Below, piece by piece: positions 49,342 to 57,932 of a DNA stretch of 64,000 nt. The position numbers and the translations under genes are program-made. Position 1 is the stretch's first letter. The number at the start of each line of letters is the position of its first letter. Below the pieces are notes generated by a model, which had not been told where the DNA came from, made no database searches, and worked only from the letters and a program-made list of their open reading frames with translations. Origin of the DNA: Nocardia sp. CC227C. Its GTDB lineage: Bacteria; Actinomycetota; Actinomycetes; Mycobacteriales; Mycobacteriaceae. Where the stretch lies: contig NZ_JASITE010000001.1 in assembly GCF_030767025.1 (NCBI RefSeq), forward strand, positions 1-64,000, written 5' to 3'.

Positions 49342-49899
49342 ATGAAGCTGCTGAACCCGCGCGGGTTCGGTCTGGTATGTGCGAGCCTGGCGGTTACCGC
49401 TGGTCTAACGGTCGCGGGATGTGCCGACCGCATCGAGGGCACACCGACGGCCGATGAGGCCCAGGTTACGTCGTATCGCGCTGAGGCGTCGTCGAGTTCG
49501 GCGGCGGCCACTTCGTCGCGCCGGGCGGCCGCACAGGCCAAGGCGATCGCCGACAACTGCGATCCGTTCCGCGACACCACCGGCCCCGCGGTGACGCGCT
49601 ACAACGAGTTCGTCGACGCCCATGACGCAAATGCGCCGGACTACGCGGCCAAACGAGACACCGCCGCGAACACCATCGAGGATGCCGCGCGGACCGTGGA
49701 GACACGGGTGCAGGAGGCGGGCGAGGCGCTGCCCCCGGATCTCGCGCAGAAGTTCATCGGTTACGTGAACGCTGCTCGAGAGCTTGCGGGCCAGGCTCGC
49801 GTGATGACCTACACCTCCCCGGTCGCGGCGCTCAACGACGCCAGCAGGAAGGTCAACGACGCCCTCAACGCGGTGCGCGACGCCTGCCCGGCCCGATAA
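49342..49899 (+). CDS. secreted lipoprotein (Rv2240c-like)
   Basis: 185 residues. The signal peptide ends at lipobox TVAGC (Cys about 27), followed by a long helical Ala/Arg/Asp-rich domain with two Cys (NCDPF, DACPAR) that may form a disulfide. The position between aceE and the DUF3052 gene matches the Rv2240c lipoprotein of M. tuberculosis. GGGAGG precedes the ATG. Role unknown. Confidence 0.82.
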   Translation: MKLLNPRGFGLVCASLAVTAGLTVAGCADRIEGTPTADEAQVTSYRAEASSSSAAATSSRRAAAQAKAIADNCDPFRDTTGPAVTRYNEFVDAHDANAPDYAAKRDTAANTIEDAARTVETRVQEAGEALPPDLAQKFIGYVNAARELAGQARVMTYTSPVAALNDASRKVNDALNAVRDACPAR

Positions 49900-50006
49900 C
49901 ACTCGCGACAATTTCCTCGGCGATTTCGGCCGATCGGCTTGCGCTGAGGCTCTTAACCATGTTCGCTTGCAACTACCTATTGTCGGGACTCGAGGAGGAC
50001 ACCACC

Positions 50007-50429
50007 GTGGTCGCCGCGGCGGACGCGCAGAATTACGCTCACAAGCTTGGCATCTCGCACGGCATGGTGGTACAGGAACTGGGCTGGGACGAAGATACCG
50101 ACGACACGCTGCGGAACTCGATCGAGGAGACCATCGGATCGGAGCTGCTCGACGAGGACACCGACGAGGTGGTCGAGGTCGTGCTGCTCTGGTGGCGGGA
50201 CGGTGACGGGGACCTGGTCGACGAACTGCTCAATGTGATCACCCCCCTGGCCGACGACGGCATCGTCTGGGTGCTCACCCCCAAGACCGGCCAGCCCGGC
50301 CACGTCGATCCGAGTGAGATCGCCGAGTCCGCACCGTCTGCGGGCCTGAATTCGACCACCCCGGTCAGCCTGGGCAGTTGGACCGGCACCAAGCTGACCC
50401 AACCCAAGACGCCCTCGAAGCAGCGCTGA
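50007..50429 (+). CDS. DUF3052 family protein
   Basis: 140 residues: ADAQNYAHKLGISHGMVVQE, ELGWDEDTDDTLR and VVLLWWRDGDGDLVDELLNV are the conserved blocks of the actinobacterial DUF3052 family (Rv2239c). GAGGAGG precedes GTG 50007; earlier in-frame codons from 49959 are unlikely. It is next to ahpE as in mycobacteria. Function not established. Confidence 0.88.
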   Translation: MVAAADAQNYAHKLGISHGMVVQELGWDEDTDDTLRNSIEETIGSELLDEDTDEVVEVVLLWWRDGDGDLVDELLNVITPLADDGIVWVLTPKTGQPGHVDPSEIAESAPSAGLNSTTPVSLGSWTGTKLTQPKTPSKQR

Positions 50430-50511
50430 TCCCTGCCTTCGCTAAGGTTTTCGATCGGGCGGACGACTGTGCCCGCCCGCCGCAAGCCCGCATCCGATGG
50501 AGGTTCACCGT

Positions 50512-50976
50512 ATGCCGCTAGAGGTCGGTACGCTCGCGCCGGACTTCACCCTGAAGGACCAGAACAACCAGGACGTGACCCTGTCGAGCTACCGAGGCGA
50601 GAAGAACGTCCTCATCGTCTTCTACCCTCTCGCCTTCACCGGCATCTGCCAGGGCGAGCTCTGCAAGGTCCGCGACGAACTGCCCAAATTCCAGAACGAC
50701 AACGCCGAAATCCTCGCGATCTCGGTAGGCCCCCCGCCCACCCACAAAATCTGGGCCGCCGAACAGGGCTACACCTTCCCCCTCCTCTCCGACTTCTGGC
50801 CGCACGGCGCCGTAGCCCAGTCCTACGGCGTCTTCAACGAGAAGTCCGGCTACCCCAACCGCGGCACCTTCGTCGTAGACAAGGACGGCATCATCCAATT
50901 CTCCGAAATGAACGGCCCCGGAGAGCCCCGTGACCAGGCAGCTTGGGAGAAAGCGCTCGCCGCGCTAGATTCATAA
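50512..50976 (+). CDS. ahpE: AhpE-type one-Cys peroxiredoxin
   Basis: 154 residues, thioredoxin fold. PLAFTGICQGEL contains the peroxidatic Cys 46, and GPPPTHKIWAAEQGYTFPLLSDFWPHGAV is nearly identical in plan to M. tuberculosis AhpE. An additional Cys 51 in GELCKV is present. It reduces peroxides and peroxynitrite with mycothiol/mycoredoxin-1. GGAGG lies 9 bases before ATG 50512. Confidence 0.93.
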   Translation: MPLEVGTLAPDFTLKDQNNQDVTLSSYRGEKNVLIVFYPLAFTGICQGELCKVRDELPKFQNDNAEILAISVGPPPTHKIWAAEQGYTFPLLSDFWPHGAVAQSYGVFNEKSGYPNRGTFVVDKDGIIQFSEMNGPGEPRDQAAWEKALAALDS

Positions 50977-51005
50977 ACCGTCGCGCCGGACTTCCGGCGC
51001 CCCGA

Positions 51006-51077
51006 GGGCGTATAGCTCAGTGGTAGAGCACTGGTTTTACACACCAGCGGTCGGGGGTTCGAACCCCTCTGCGCCCA
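51006..51077 (+). tRNA. tRNA-Val (TAC)
   Basis: 72 nt. The anticodon loop TTTACAC gives anticodon TAC. Acceptor GGGCGTA pairs with TGCGCCC (one wobble), with a T arm around TTCGAAC and discriminator A. The next gene begins 22 bases after the tRNA with no terminator between, so the two may share a transcript. Confidence 0.93.
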
Positions 51078-51099
51078 CTCCCGCAGGAGAGTTTCGAGT

Positions 51100-51756
51100 A
51101 TGACCACGCCCGACGCCCGCATCGAAGCCACCCTGACCGCAGCTCGGAATGCGGCCGAGCAGGAGAAGATTCTGCGGCGGTTGCCGCCGGACAGTGGTTT
51201 GGATGCGATCGGCGTCCGCATGAAGCGGGTGTTCGATGTTGCCGCGGAGTGGACGGGCCTAGACCTCGGTCATATCCCCGGCCTGCTGGCCAGCTCCTGG
51301 TATGAGATGCGAATGGTTGGCGTCGCCATCCTCGATTTCAAGGCGCGACAGCGCGGTATGAGCGATGATGACCGGCTCCGGCTGTACCGGATGTATCTGG
51401 ACAACCACGAGTTCATCAATGTCTGGGACCTGGTCGACCGCGCGGCTCCGCGGGTGGTCGGCTGGTATCTGCTGGACAAGTCCCGGCAACCGCTGTTCGA
51501 TCTCGCGCGTTCGGAGCGGGCGATCGAGCGGCGAACCGCGATCACCGCGTCATTCTGGCTCATTCGGCAGGGTGACATCGATGATCCGCTGGCACTGGCG
51601 GAACTCCTGCTGGGCGATCCCTCCGAACTCGTGACGAAACCTGTCGGCACGGCGCTGCGGGAAGTCGGGAAGGTCGACCGGCAACGTCTGCAGGACTTCC
51701 TGGACGCCCATCGACACCGTATGAGCCGCTCCACGCTGCGTCTTGCGGGCGGGTAA
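51100..51756 (+). CDS. AlkD-like HEAT-repeat DNA alkylation repair family protein
   Basis: 218 residues, all helical. WYEMRMVGVAILDFKARQ, FINVWDLVDRAAPRVVGWYLLDKS and ERAIERRTAITASFWLIRQG are the ALK-repeat core of the AlkD family, which excises alkylated bases without base flipping. The characteristic Trp/Asp positions (NVWDLVD) are present. It follows tRNA-Val directly. DNA glycosylase activity is inferred from the family. Confidence 0.88.
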   Translation: MTTPDARIEATLTAARNAAEQEKILRRLPPDSGLDAIGVRMKRVFDVAAEWTGLDLGHIPGLLASSWYEMRMVGVAILDFKARQRGMSDDDRLRLYRMYLDNHEFINVWDLVDRAAPRVVGWYLLDKSRQPLFDLARSERAIERRTAITASFWLIRQGDIDDPLALAELLLGDPSELVTKPVGTALREVGKVDRQRLQDFLDAHRHRMSRSTLRLAGG

Positions 51757-51838
51757 TCGAGTCGTGCGTCATCGGTGCGCTGCACGCGAGGCATGTCGCA
51801 CCGGATGTAGTCGTGCGGCCCCATTACACTCCGGGCGC

Positions 51839-53053
51839 ATGAAGCGGTGTGGTCGCTATGGGATTGCTGTCGTGCTTGCCTTCGCCGGGCTATTCACACC
51901 GGCGGCGAGTGGTGCCGATCCGGGGAAGCCGCCGGTGCCGGCGCGGGATCCCTTCTACGCGCAACCGGAGTCCTTTGGAGGACTGTCGATGGGCCAGGTC
52001 GTGGACAGCCGTCCCGTCAGGATCGGTGTGATCCCGACCAACACCCAATTCGGTTCGTGGCAGGTGAAATACGTCAGTCAGGACACCAAGGGCAAGCCCT
52101 GGACCACGGTGGCGACGATCATCCGGCCCGCCGGGCAGTCCGGTCCCGCGAAGCTGCTCGCCTTCCTGCCGTGGATCGACGTGCTCGACACCGCGTGCAA
52201 TCCGTCCTATCAGTTGCGGACCGATTACTCGTATGTGGCGTCCTCCGGGATGATCGGGGAGATGACGAACCTGGGCGCGGCGCTGGAGCGTGGCTGGACC
52301 GTCGTCGTTCCCGATTACCTGGGACCGGAGAACCACTTCGCCGCAGGGTATGTCGAGGGCCGCAACACCTTGGACGGAATTCGTGCTGCCCTGAGTTTCC
52401 CTCCCGCAGGACTCGCCGGTGACACTCCGGTCGGCGTATTCGGCTATTCCGGTGGCTCACGCGGCGCGGAGTTCGCCGCCGAACTGGCCGACAGTTACGC
52501 GCCCGAACTCGATATCGTCGGCACCGCGGCTGGCGGTCTGCCTACCGATATGGCTGCCACCAGCGCTTTCATCAATGGTGGGCCCTTCGCCGGTATCAAC
52601 TATCAGGCGGCGTTCGGTCTTGCCCGCGCCTACCCGGAACTGAACATAGCCGCGTTCTTCACCGATCCGAATTTCGAACGGACCCTCGCCTCCATGTGCC
52701 AGGTCCAGACGTTGGCCTCGTATCCATTCACCTGGATGCAGGACCGGACGGTGGACCGCGTCTGGCCGCTGGGCGAACCAAAGGTCGCGGCCGTGCTCGA
52801 AACCCTGAAGGCCGGTCGCTACGGCACCCCCAACGCTCCCTTGTACGTGTTCATGGCCGAACAGGACCAGATCGCCATCACCGCCAACACCGATGCCCTG
52901 ATCGCCGACTACTGCGCCCGCGGCGTACCCGTCAGCTATGTCAAATATCCTGGCACCGAACATGTCAGCGCCGAGACCGTCGGTTCCGGCGCCGCGTTGG
53001 ATTGGCTCGCCGACCGCCTCGACCGCATCCCGGCGACCACCACGTGTTCGTGA
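51839..53053 (+). CDS. secreted lipase (secretory lipase/LIP family)
   Basis: 404 residues. Sec signal peptide of about 26 residues (AVVLAFAGLFTPAASGA), then an alpha/beta hydrolase with GYSGGSRGAEF nucleophile elbow, and late Asp and His candidates in EQDQI and GTEHVSA. It resembles PF03583 secretory lipases. A TACACT box at 51825-51830 lies 8 bases before the ATG, suggesting a leaderless or nearly leaderless mRNA. Confidence 0.88.
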   Translation: MKRCGRYGIAVVLAFAGLFTPAASGADPGKPPVPARDPFYAQPESFGGLSMGQVVDSRPVRIGVIPTNTQFGSWQVKYVSQDTKGKPWTTVATIIRPAGQSGPAKLLAFLPWIDVLDTACNPSYQLRTDYSYVASSGMIGEMTNLGAALERGWTVVVPDYLGPENHFAAGYVEGRNTLDGIRAALSFPPAGLAGDTPVGVFGYSGGSRGAEFAAELADSYAPELDIVGTAAGGLPTDMAATSAFINGGPFAGINYQAAFGLARAYPELNIAAFFTDPNFERTLASMCQVQTLASYPFTWMQDRTVDRVWPLGEPKVAAVLETLKAGRYGTPNAPLYVFMAEQDQIAITANTDALIADYCARGVPVSYVKYPGTEHVSAETVGSGAALDWLADRLDRIPATTTCS

Positions 53054-53099
53054 TCCGGCCGACTGTCGGCGGTTGGTTCGATGATCGCTGACGGTTCCC

Positions 53100-53873
53100 T
53101 CAGTAGTCGAGCACGTGTGCCGGCTGACAGACATCCATAGGTGACGGAAGGTAGCGGACCAGGGCATTCAGCAGCGGAGCGACGTCATCGACACGGCGAG
53201 GCGCCACACTGCACAGAATCGGGACGACATCACCGATGCGAGTGCGGTACCGGATCAGGTGGTGCACTCGTTCGGCCGAGACCGTTCGGGGGTCCGGGAG
53301 GGTGGGCCGCCCGAGTACGGTGGTCAGGAGTCTGCGACGCCTCTGCTCGGCGAGTACCGCATGGATTCCGTGAGGTTCGAGGTCCGTCGGTTCGTATACC
53401 GCCATCGACACCAGGTCGATAGCACCCGCGAACTCGGTATCGATACCGATCGGCATGTGCAGCGTCAATGGCGCAGCGCCGCGTGTATCGGCGACCGCCC
53501 GCACGCAGCGATCGAAATCAGCGCCTGGCTGGTCGAGCCCGGTGACCAGGCACAATCGTGCGACCTGATGGTCGTCGGCGACCCGCAACATCGTTTCGAG
53601 CCGTGCGGGTCGGTCCGAAGCGGCATTCACGACAGCCACAACGCCATCTGCCAGGCGGATCGCCCGTTCCCTATCAGGGATGGGGGTGTGGCTCGATAGT
53701 TCCGTGAGCCGGATCGTATGGTCGACCCCGTCGGCCCTCCAGCGGAACCCGCCCAGCGGGCCGACCTTGCCGAGGTGACGGAACAAACGGTGGACCACCC
53801 GCGCTGTCTCGTCGGGGTGCCCCATGATCGTGATGTTGCGGATCGCTTGCGGGTCAATGGCTTCGGTGCCCAT
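53100..53873 (-). CDS. truncated EF-G-like protein without GTP-binding motifs
   Basis: 257 residues aligning with the G domain of elongation factor G. RNITIMGHPDET matches RNIGIMAHIDAGKTT but lacks the P-loop GKT, ADGVVAVVNAASDRPARLETM matches the post-switch II strand, GADFDRCVRAVADT and MPIGIDTEFAGAIDLVSMAVYE match the insert region, and VVPILCSVAP with LNALVRYLPSPMDV match the end of the domain. DTPGH and NKxD are also lost (LSSHTP, TGLD). Domains II-V are absent. It is probably a degenerate paralogue with an unknown non-GTPase role. Confidence 0.75.
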   Translation of the reverse strand: MGTEAIDPQAIRNITIMGHPDETARVVHRLFRHLGKVGPLGGFRWRADGVDHTIRLTELSSHTPIPDRERAIRLADGVVAVVNAASDRPARLETMLRVADDHQVARLCLVTGLDQPGADFDRCVRAVADTRGAAPLTLHMPIGIDTEFAGAIDLVSMAVYEPTDLEPHGIHAVLAEQRRRRLLTTVLGRPTLPDPRTVSAERVHHLIRYRTRIGDVVPILCSVAPRRVDDVAPLLNALVRYLPSPMDVCQPAHVLDY

Positions 53874-53976
53874 CGCGTTGCGGTACTCCAGATCGACGCG
53901 CGGATGCCCAGCATCCCCAATCCGGCCCCACCGTACCCGCGCCCGCGCACCGCTGGGCGGGATTCCCGCGACAAAA

Positions 53977-53990
53977 TAGAACGTGTTCCT
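53977..53990 (+). promoter_or_regulatory. KstR-like operator upstream of the DUF35-thiolase operon
   Basis: TAGAACGTGTTCCT matches the KstR consensus TnnAACnnGTTnnA in every fixed position except the last. It overlaps a TATACG box 8 bases before the GTG start of the DUF35 gene. In mycobacteria KstR represses cholesterol-degradation genes of this type, so the operon is likely steroid-induced. The match is by eye. Confidence 0.7.
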
Positions 53991-54003
53991 ATACGGTCGG
54001 TCT

Positions 54004-54450
54004 GTGCAGAAAGAACAACGCCCCGCCGTGGCAGATTGGTTCACCGCGGAGGACGGCGCGGTACGTCTGAAGGGGAGTCGCTGCGAGGTGTGCGGCACGC
54101 CGTACTTCCCTCGGAACACCCTCGCCTGCCGCAATCCGCAGTGTTCGGCTCCGAAGGACGGCTCCGAGCTGGCCGAGTACCTGTTCTCCACCCGTGGCCG
54201 GATCTGGTCGTATGCGGATGCCCGGTACAAACCACCCGCGCCGTACGTCTCACCCGATCCCTTCGAGCCGTATGTCGTTGCGGCGGTGGAGCTCGAGGTC
54301 GAGCAGATGGTGATTCTCGGGCAAGTCGTGCGCGGTTTCACGGTCGACGACCTGGCTGTCGGCATGCCGGTCGAATTGACGCTCGGCACCTTGTACGAGG
54401 ACGACGAGGCGGAGCGCACGGTGTGGATGTGGAGGCCGGTCAATGACTGA
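54004..54450 (+). CDS. DUF35/OB-fold zinc-ribbon acyl-CoA-associated protein
   Basis: 148 residues. Cys residues in CEVCGTPYFP and ACRNPQCSAP form a zinc ribbon, followed by an OB-fold (GRIWSYADARYKPPAPYV). DUF35 proteins bind acyl-CoA and form a complex with SCP2-type thiolases, notably in sterol side-chain degradation. It overlaps the thiolase gene by 8 bases and starts close behind a KstR-like site. The GTG start makes a nearly leaderless mRNA plausible. Confidence 0.9.
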   Translation: MQKEQRPAVADWFTAEDGAVRLKGSRCEVCGTPYFPRNTLACRNPQCSAPKDGSELAEYLFSTRGRIWSYADARYKPPAPYVSPDPFEPYVVAAVELEVEQMVILGQVVRGFTVDDLAVGMPVELTLGTLYEDDEAERTVWMWRPVND

Positions 54451-55642
54451 CACGAATCGCGATATCGCCGTCCTCGGTGCGGGCATGCACCAGTGGGGCA
54501 AGTGGGGGCGGAACTTCGTCGAGTACGGACTGGTCGCGGCGCGTGCGGCGCTGGCCGATGCCGGGGTGGACCACCGCGATGTCGGCTACATCGCGGGAGC
54601 GGACACCATCCGCAACGGCTACCCCGGATTCGTCGCGGGCGCGACCTTCGCCCAGGCCCTGGGCTGGTCGGGCGCGCGGATCTCCAGCAGCTACGCCGCC
54701 TGCGCCTCCGGTGCCCAGGCCATTGCCAATGCCCGCGCCCAGATCCTCGCAGGGCTGTGCGATGTGGCGTTGGTGATCGGCGCGGATGCCACCCCGAAGG
54801 GTTTCTTTCAGCCGGTCGGCGGCGAGCGCCGCGACGATCCGGACTGGTTGCGCTTTCACCTGCTCGGCGCCACCAATCCGATCTATTTCGCGCTCTATGC
54901 CCGACGCCGGATGGCGATCCACGGTGCCACGCTCGACGATTTCGCCGCGGTCAAGGTGAAGAACGCCAAGCACGGGCTGAACAACCCGTATGCCCGCTAC
55001 CGCAAGGAGGTGTCGGCCGAGGAGGTCGCCGCCTCGGCCGTGGTGTCGGATCCGCTGCGGCTGCTCGACATCTGTGCGACCAGTGACGGCGGGGCCGCAC
55101 TCGTGCTGACGTCGATGGAGTACGCGCGGCGGCACGGTATCGCCGACCCGGTCCGCATCCGGGCGCTGTCGACGGTGACTCCGACATTCCCGAAAACCGT
55201 GCTCGACCTGCCGGATTTCGCGACGGATTCCGCTGTCGCCGTGGAGCCGCCGCCGCGCACGTTCCGTTCCGCCATCGCGTACGCCGCGTACGAGGAGGCC
55301 GGGATCGGGCCCGCCGATCTGTCCTTCGCGGAGGTCTACGACCTGTCCACCGCGCTGGAATTGGACTGGTATGAAGACATCGGACTCTGCGAAGTAGGCG
55401 GTGCGGAGGAGCTGTTGCGCAGCGGCGCAACGACATTGGGTGGGCGCGTGCCCGTGAATCCCAGCGGTGGGCTCGCCTGTTTCGGTGAGGCGATTCCCGC
55501 GCAGGCGATCGCGCAGATCTGCGAGCTCACCTGGCAGTTGCGCGGGCAGGCCGACGGTCGCCAGGTGGACGGTGCGCGGGCGGGTATCGCGGTGAATCAG
55601 GGGCTGTTCGGGCACGGATCGGCGATTATCGCTACCCGCTGA
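54443..55642 (+). CDS. SCP2-type thiolase / lipid transfer-like thiolase (sterol side-chain type)
   Basis: 399 residues. SYAACASGAQAIANA contains the nucleophile Cys, and the late FGHGSAIIATR and GGLACFGEAIPAQA blocks fit thiolase-like Ltp3/Ltp4 proteins. With the DUF35 partner it forms an aldol lyase/thiolase unit of steroid side-chain breakdown. The exact mycobacterial counterpart is not certain from reading alone. Confidence 0.88.
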   Translation: MTDTNRDIAVLGAGMHQWGKWGRNFVEYGLVAARAALADAGVDHRDVGYIAGADTIRNGYPGFVAGATFAQALGWSGARISSSYAACASGAQAIANARAQILAGLCDVALVIGADATPKGFFQPVGGERRDDPDWLRFHLLGATNPIYFALYARRRMAIHGATLDDFAAVKVKNAKHGLNNPYARYRKEVSAEEVAASAVVSDPLRLLDICATSDGGAALVLTSMEYARRHGIADPVRIRALSTVTPTFPKTVLDLPDFATDSAVAVEPPPRTFRSAIAYAAYEEAGIGPADLSFAEVYDLSTALELDWYEDIGLCEVGGAEELLRSGATTLGGRVPVNPSGGLACFGEAIPAQAIAQICELTWQLRGQADGRQVDGARAGIAVNQGLFGHGSAIIATR

Positions 55643-55656
55643 CGGTGGACACGCGC

Positions 55657-55681
55657 GGGAACCCGGCCAGCCCGGGTTCCC
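55657..55681. terminator. stem-loop after the thiolase gene
   Basis: GGGAACCCGG (55657-55666) pairs with CCGGGTTCCC (55672-55681) with a 5-base loop, 14 bases after the thiolase stop. The next gene converges from the other side. Confidence 0.7.
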
Positions 55682-55838
55682 GGTGGCGTGGCTGATCGAG
55701 GAAGTGATCAGCGTGGACGCATCCGCGATCGCGGTATCGAACGCGTCCAGGGAATCTGCGCGCAGCGATGCCGCGACCACCCTGCGGCGCGCTGTCTCTT
55801 ATGGCGGCTGCTCGCCTCGAATGGATGCCTTCGATCCA

Positions 55839-57434
55839 TCAGAAGGGTGGGCGCTCCGTGTCCCCGGAACCGCCGATACTGCACAAGGTGCTTCCGACCA
55901 CGACGCGGTGACTGTCGTGGTGTGCGTGGAGGTTGCGTCGTCCCGGTGGTATGTAGACGTGGAGTAGTTCGGTGAGTGCGTTGATCACCGGGCCGGGGTC
56001 GAGTAGTGGTGGCTCGGGTTGTGGGTCAACAGGTTTCACCGGCGCTGTGGGTATCGGGGTGTGCGGGAACAGGAATTTCGCGCCTTCGGGGTTTGTGATG
56101 ATGGTGTCGCCGGTGGGGGTGCGCCATTCGATGCGCCGGTGCGGGTGATGGGTCACCGTCCAGCCGTTCAACCCGTGATCGGCCAGCGTTTTGAGTCGAT
56201 GGTGGCGGCGGCAGCGGCAGCCGAGGTTCTGTTCGGTGGTGGGGCCGCCGGTGGCGGGGGAGTGGTGGTCGAAAGGCTGCTGGTGGTCGAGATCGGTGGC
56301 CGTGGCCGGGGCGTGGCAGCCGGGTGCCCGGCAGATTCCGTCGAGTGCCCGCACGCGTGCCGCGAGGCTCGCCTTGGGCCGATACCGCAGTTCCGGTGGA
56401 TCGGTTGGTGATGGTGGGGAAGCGGTGTTTTGCGAGGATGGGTCCGCACGGCGGTCGCTCGTACTCGGGCCGTAGTCGGCGCGGTCGATCGCTGCTGGCG
56501 GGAGGTTGTCGTCGGTGGACTCGCTCGCAGTCTCGGGGATGATGTGGAAGCGGGCGTGGCGGGCGATCTGACGGGCGAGATCGGCGTCGATCGCACCGAA
56601 CCCGGCCAACAGCCCGGGATTGTCCTGCATCTCGAGGAGGGTGGCCGCGCTGACACCGACCTGTACCAGCGCACGGCGTGGGCTGGACACGGGCGTGTTC
56701 GGGTCGCGGCGCGAGCAGTCGGGCAGGTCGCAGCCACAGGTGAGCTGCCCGCTGCCGTCGGCGAGCGCGACCAAGGCGTCGGCGCGACGCTGATTCATGC
56801 TGCGCGGGTCCGCGGTACAGCACTGGGTGATCGCCATCTCGCGCAGTCGCTCGAACAGCGTCCACCCTCCGGCGGCGGGCAGCACGGCATCGACCAGTGC
56901 GGTGCCGTCATCGGCCGCGCGTACGGCGACGTAGCGTTCGCGCTCGGCCTCCTGGCGGCGTCGCGCCTGTCCGGCGGGGTCGACTTCGAGCAGCTTCTTG
57001 CGGATGGTGCGCCGCAACCGGCCGGGATCGCAGCGTTCGGCGCGGGCGACGACCGTGTCCTCGATCTCGGTAACGGTGTCGTCGGGGGCGTTGACCAGGG
57101 TGTCGTGGATCGCGCGTACCCGCGCCAGGTCGATGCGACCCTGCGCGAAGGCTCGCCGGGTCGCGGGCAGCCGCCCCAACCCCATCCCGAGCGCGATCAA
57201 CCCATCAGCGTTGCGATGCGAGACCCGCACCGCCACACCGATTTCGGTCGCTGCCGATTCCCCGGCATACCGTGGCGCGACCCCGGCCTCGAGCTGCTGT
57301 GCCCGCCGCAGCCGATACAGCCGTGTCATCAAGGCGACCTCTTCGGCCTGTGTGGCGGCGACCTGCGCGTGCACGGCCTGCAGCCGCCGCACCAGCTCGT
57401 AGCTGGTGTCCTCGACCTCGGCGGGATCGCTCAT
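55839..57434 (-). CDS. DUF222 - HNH endonuclease (REP13E12-type) protein
   Basis: 531 residues. The N-terminal two-thirds are a DUF222-type helical domain (SHRNADGLIALGMGLGRLPATRRAF). A C-terminal HNH nuclease has CRAPGCHAPATATDLDHQQPF and CRRHHRLKTLADHG. This architecture is that of the 13E12 repeat family proteins of mycobacteria and Nocardia, suspected to be mobile or group-amplified. ATG 57434 was chosen; the frame extends to 57521. It borders the low-GC RHS locus. Confidence 0.88.
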   Translation of the reverse strand: MSDPAEVEDTSYELVRRLQAVHAQVAATQAEEVALMTRLYRLRRAQQLEAGVAPRYAGESAATEIGVAVRVSHRNADGLIALGMGLGRLPATRRAFAQGRIDLARVRAIHDTLVNAPDDTVTEIEDTVVARAERCDPGRLRRTIRKKLLEVDPAGQARRRQEAERERYVAVRAADDGTALVDAVLPAAGGWTLFERLREMAITQCCTADPRSMNQRRADALVALADGSGQLTCGCDLPDCSRRDPNTPVSSPRRALVQVGVSAATLLEMQDNPGLLAGFGAIDADLARQIARHARFHIIPETASESTDDNLPPAAIDRADYGPSTSDRRADPSSQNTASPPSPTDPPELRYRPKASLAARVRALDGICRAPGCHAPATATDLDHQQPFDHHSPATGGPTTEQNLGCRCRRHHRLKTLADHGLNGWTVTHHPHRRIEWRTPTGDTIITNPEGAKFLFPHTPIPTAPVKPVDPQPEPPLLDPGPVINALTELLHVYIPPGRRNLHAHHDSHRVVVGSTLCSIGGSGDTERPPF

Positions 57435-57653
57435 ACGTTCGAATCTACCGGTCGGGGTAGCGACACGAAAGCCCAGCACACGCGACATGCCGAACCGATC
57501 TAGAAATTTGTACCCACTCACAGCGGAACGCGATTTGCGTTCGCAGTCGGGCTCTGCTGAAGGCTCACCGCTCAGCCGAGTTTATCTGTAAGTCCATGAA
57601 TTATCGAGCGAGAGAACTCGGCCCTCGCTGCTGGAGTAACTACAGTTAGTAGG

Positions 57654-57917
57654 TCAATAGGGTAGCGGAAGTCCCTTCCTATTCATCATCGTGAGATAGG
57701 CATCCTCCATTGCTGATAAAGTTTCCAACGCTTCGCGTAGTGCGAATCCAGCGTCTTCGAAGCGTCCATTGGAAAGTTCGTTCTCTGCCTCTGCTATGCT
57801 TTCCTTCAAGAGATGCAGGCTGTCGCCTTGTATCGTGAGTCCGGGGAATTTTCGTCCTTCCCAGGATATGAGTGAGTAGTCTCCTTGGGTCTCTAGAATT
57901 CGAGCTTCGTATTCCAT
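57654..57917 (-). CDS. small protein, candidate immunity protein to the displaced RHS tip
   Basis: 87 residues: a beta-rich start (ARILETQGDYSLISWEGRKFPGLTIQGDSL) then two helices with many Glu/Asp (SIAEAENEL, FALREALETLSAMED). It begins 15 bases after the orphan RHS tip stop, with AAGGA about 13 bases upstream. Position and size are those of immunity genes. It recalls the DUF6959-like small proteins, but I am not certain. Low GC. Confidence 0.65.
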   Translation of the reverse strand: MEYEARILETQGDYSLISWEGRKFPGLTIQGDSLHLLKESIAEAENELSNGRFEDAGFALREALETLSAMEDAYLTMMNRKGLPLPY

Positions 57918-57932
57918 CGGTTGTCTGCATCC

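Noticed and set aside
53874..54443. N-terminal extension of the EF-G-like protein up to 54443
   Set aside because: The upstream codons are antisense to the DUF35 gene and would overlap its promoter; ATG 53873 gives the natural EF-G-like start.
55683..55967. A 94-codon frame after the thiolase
   Set aside because: No RBS, no recognisable domain, and it overlaps the DUF222/HNH gene.
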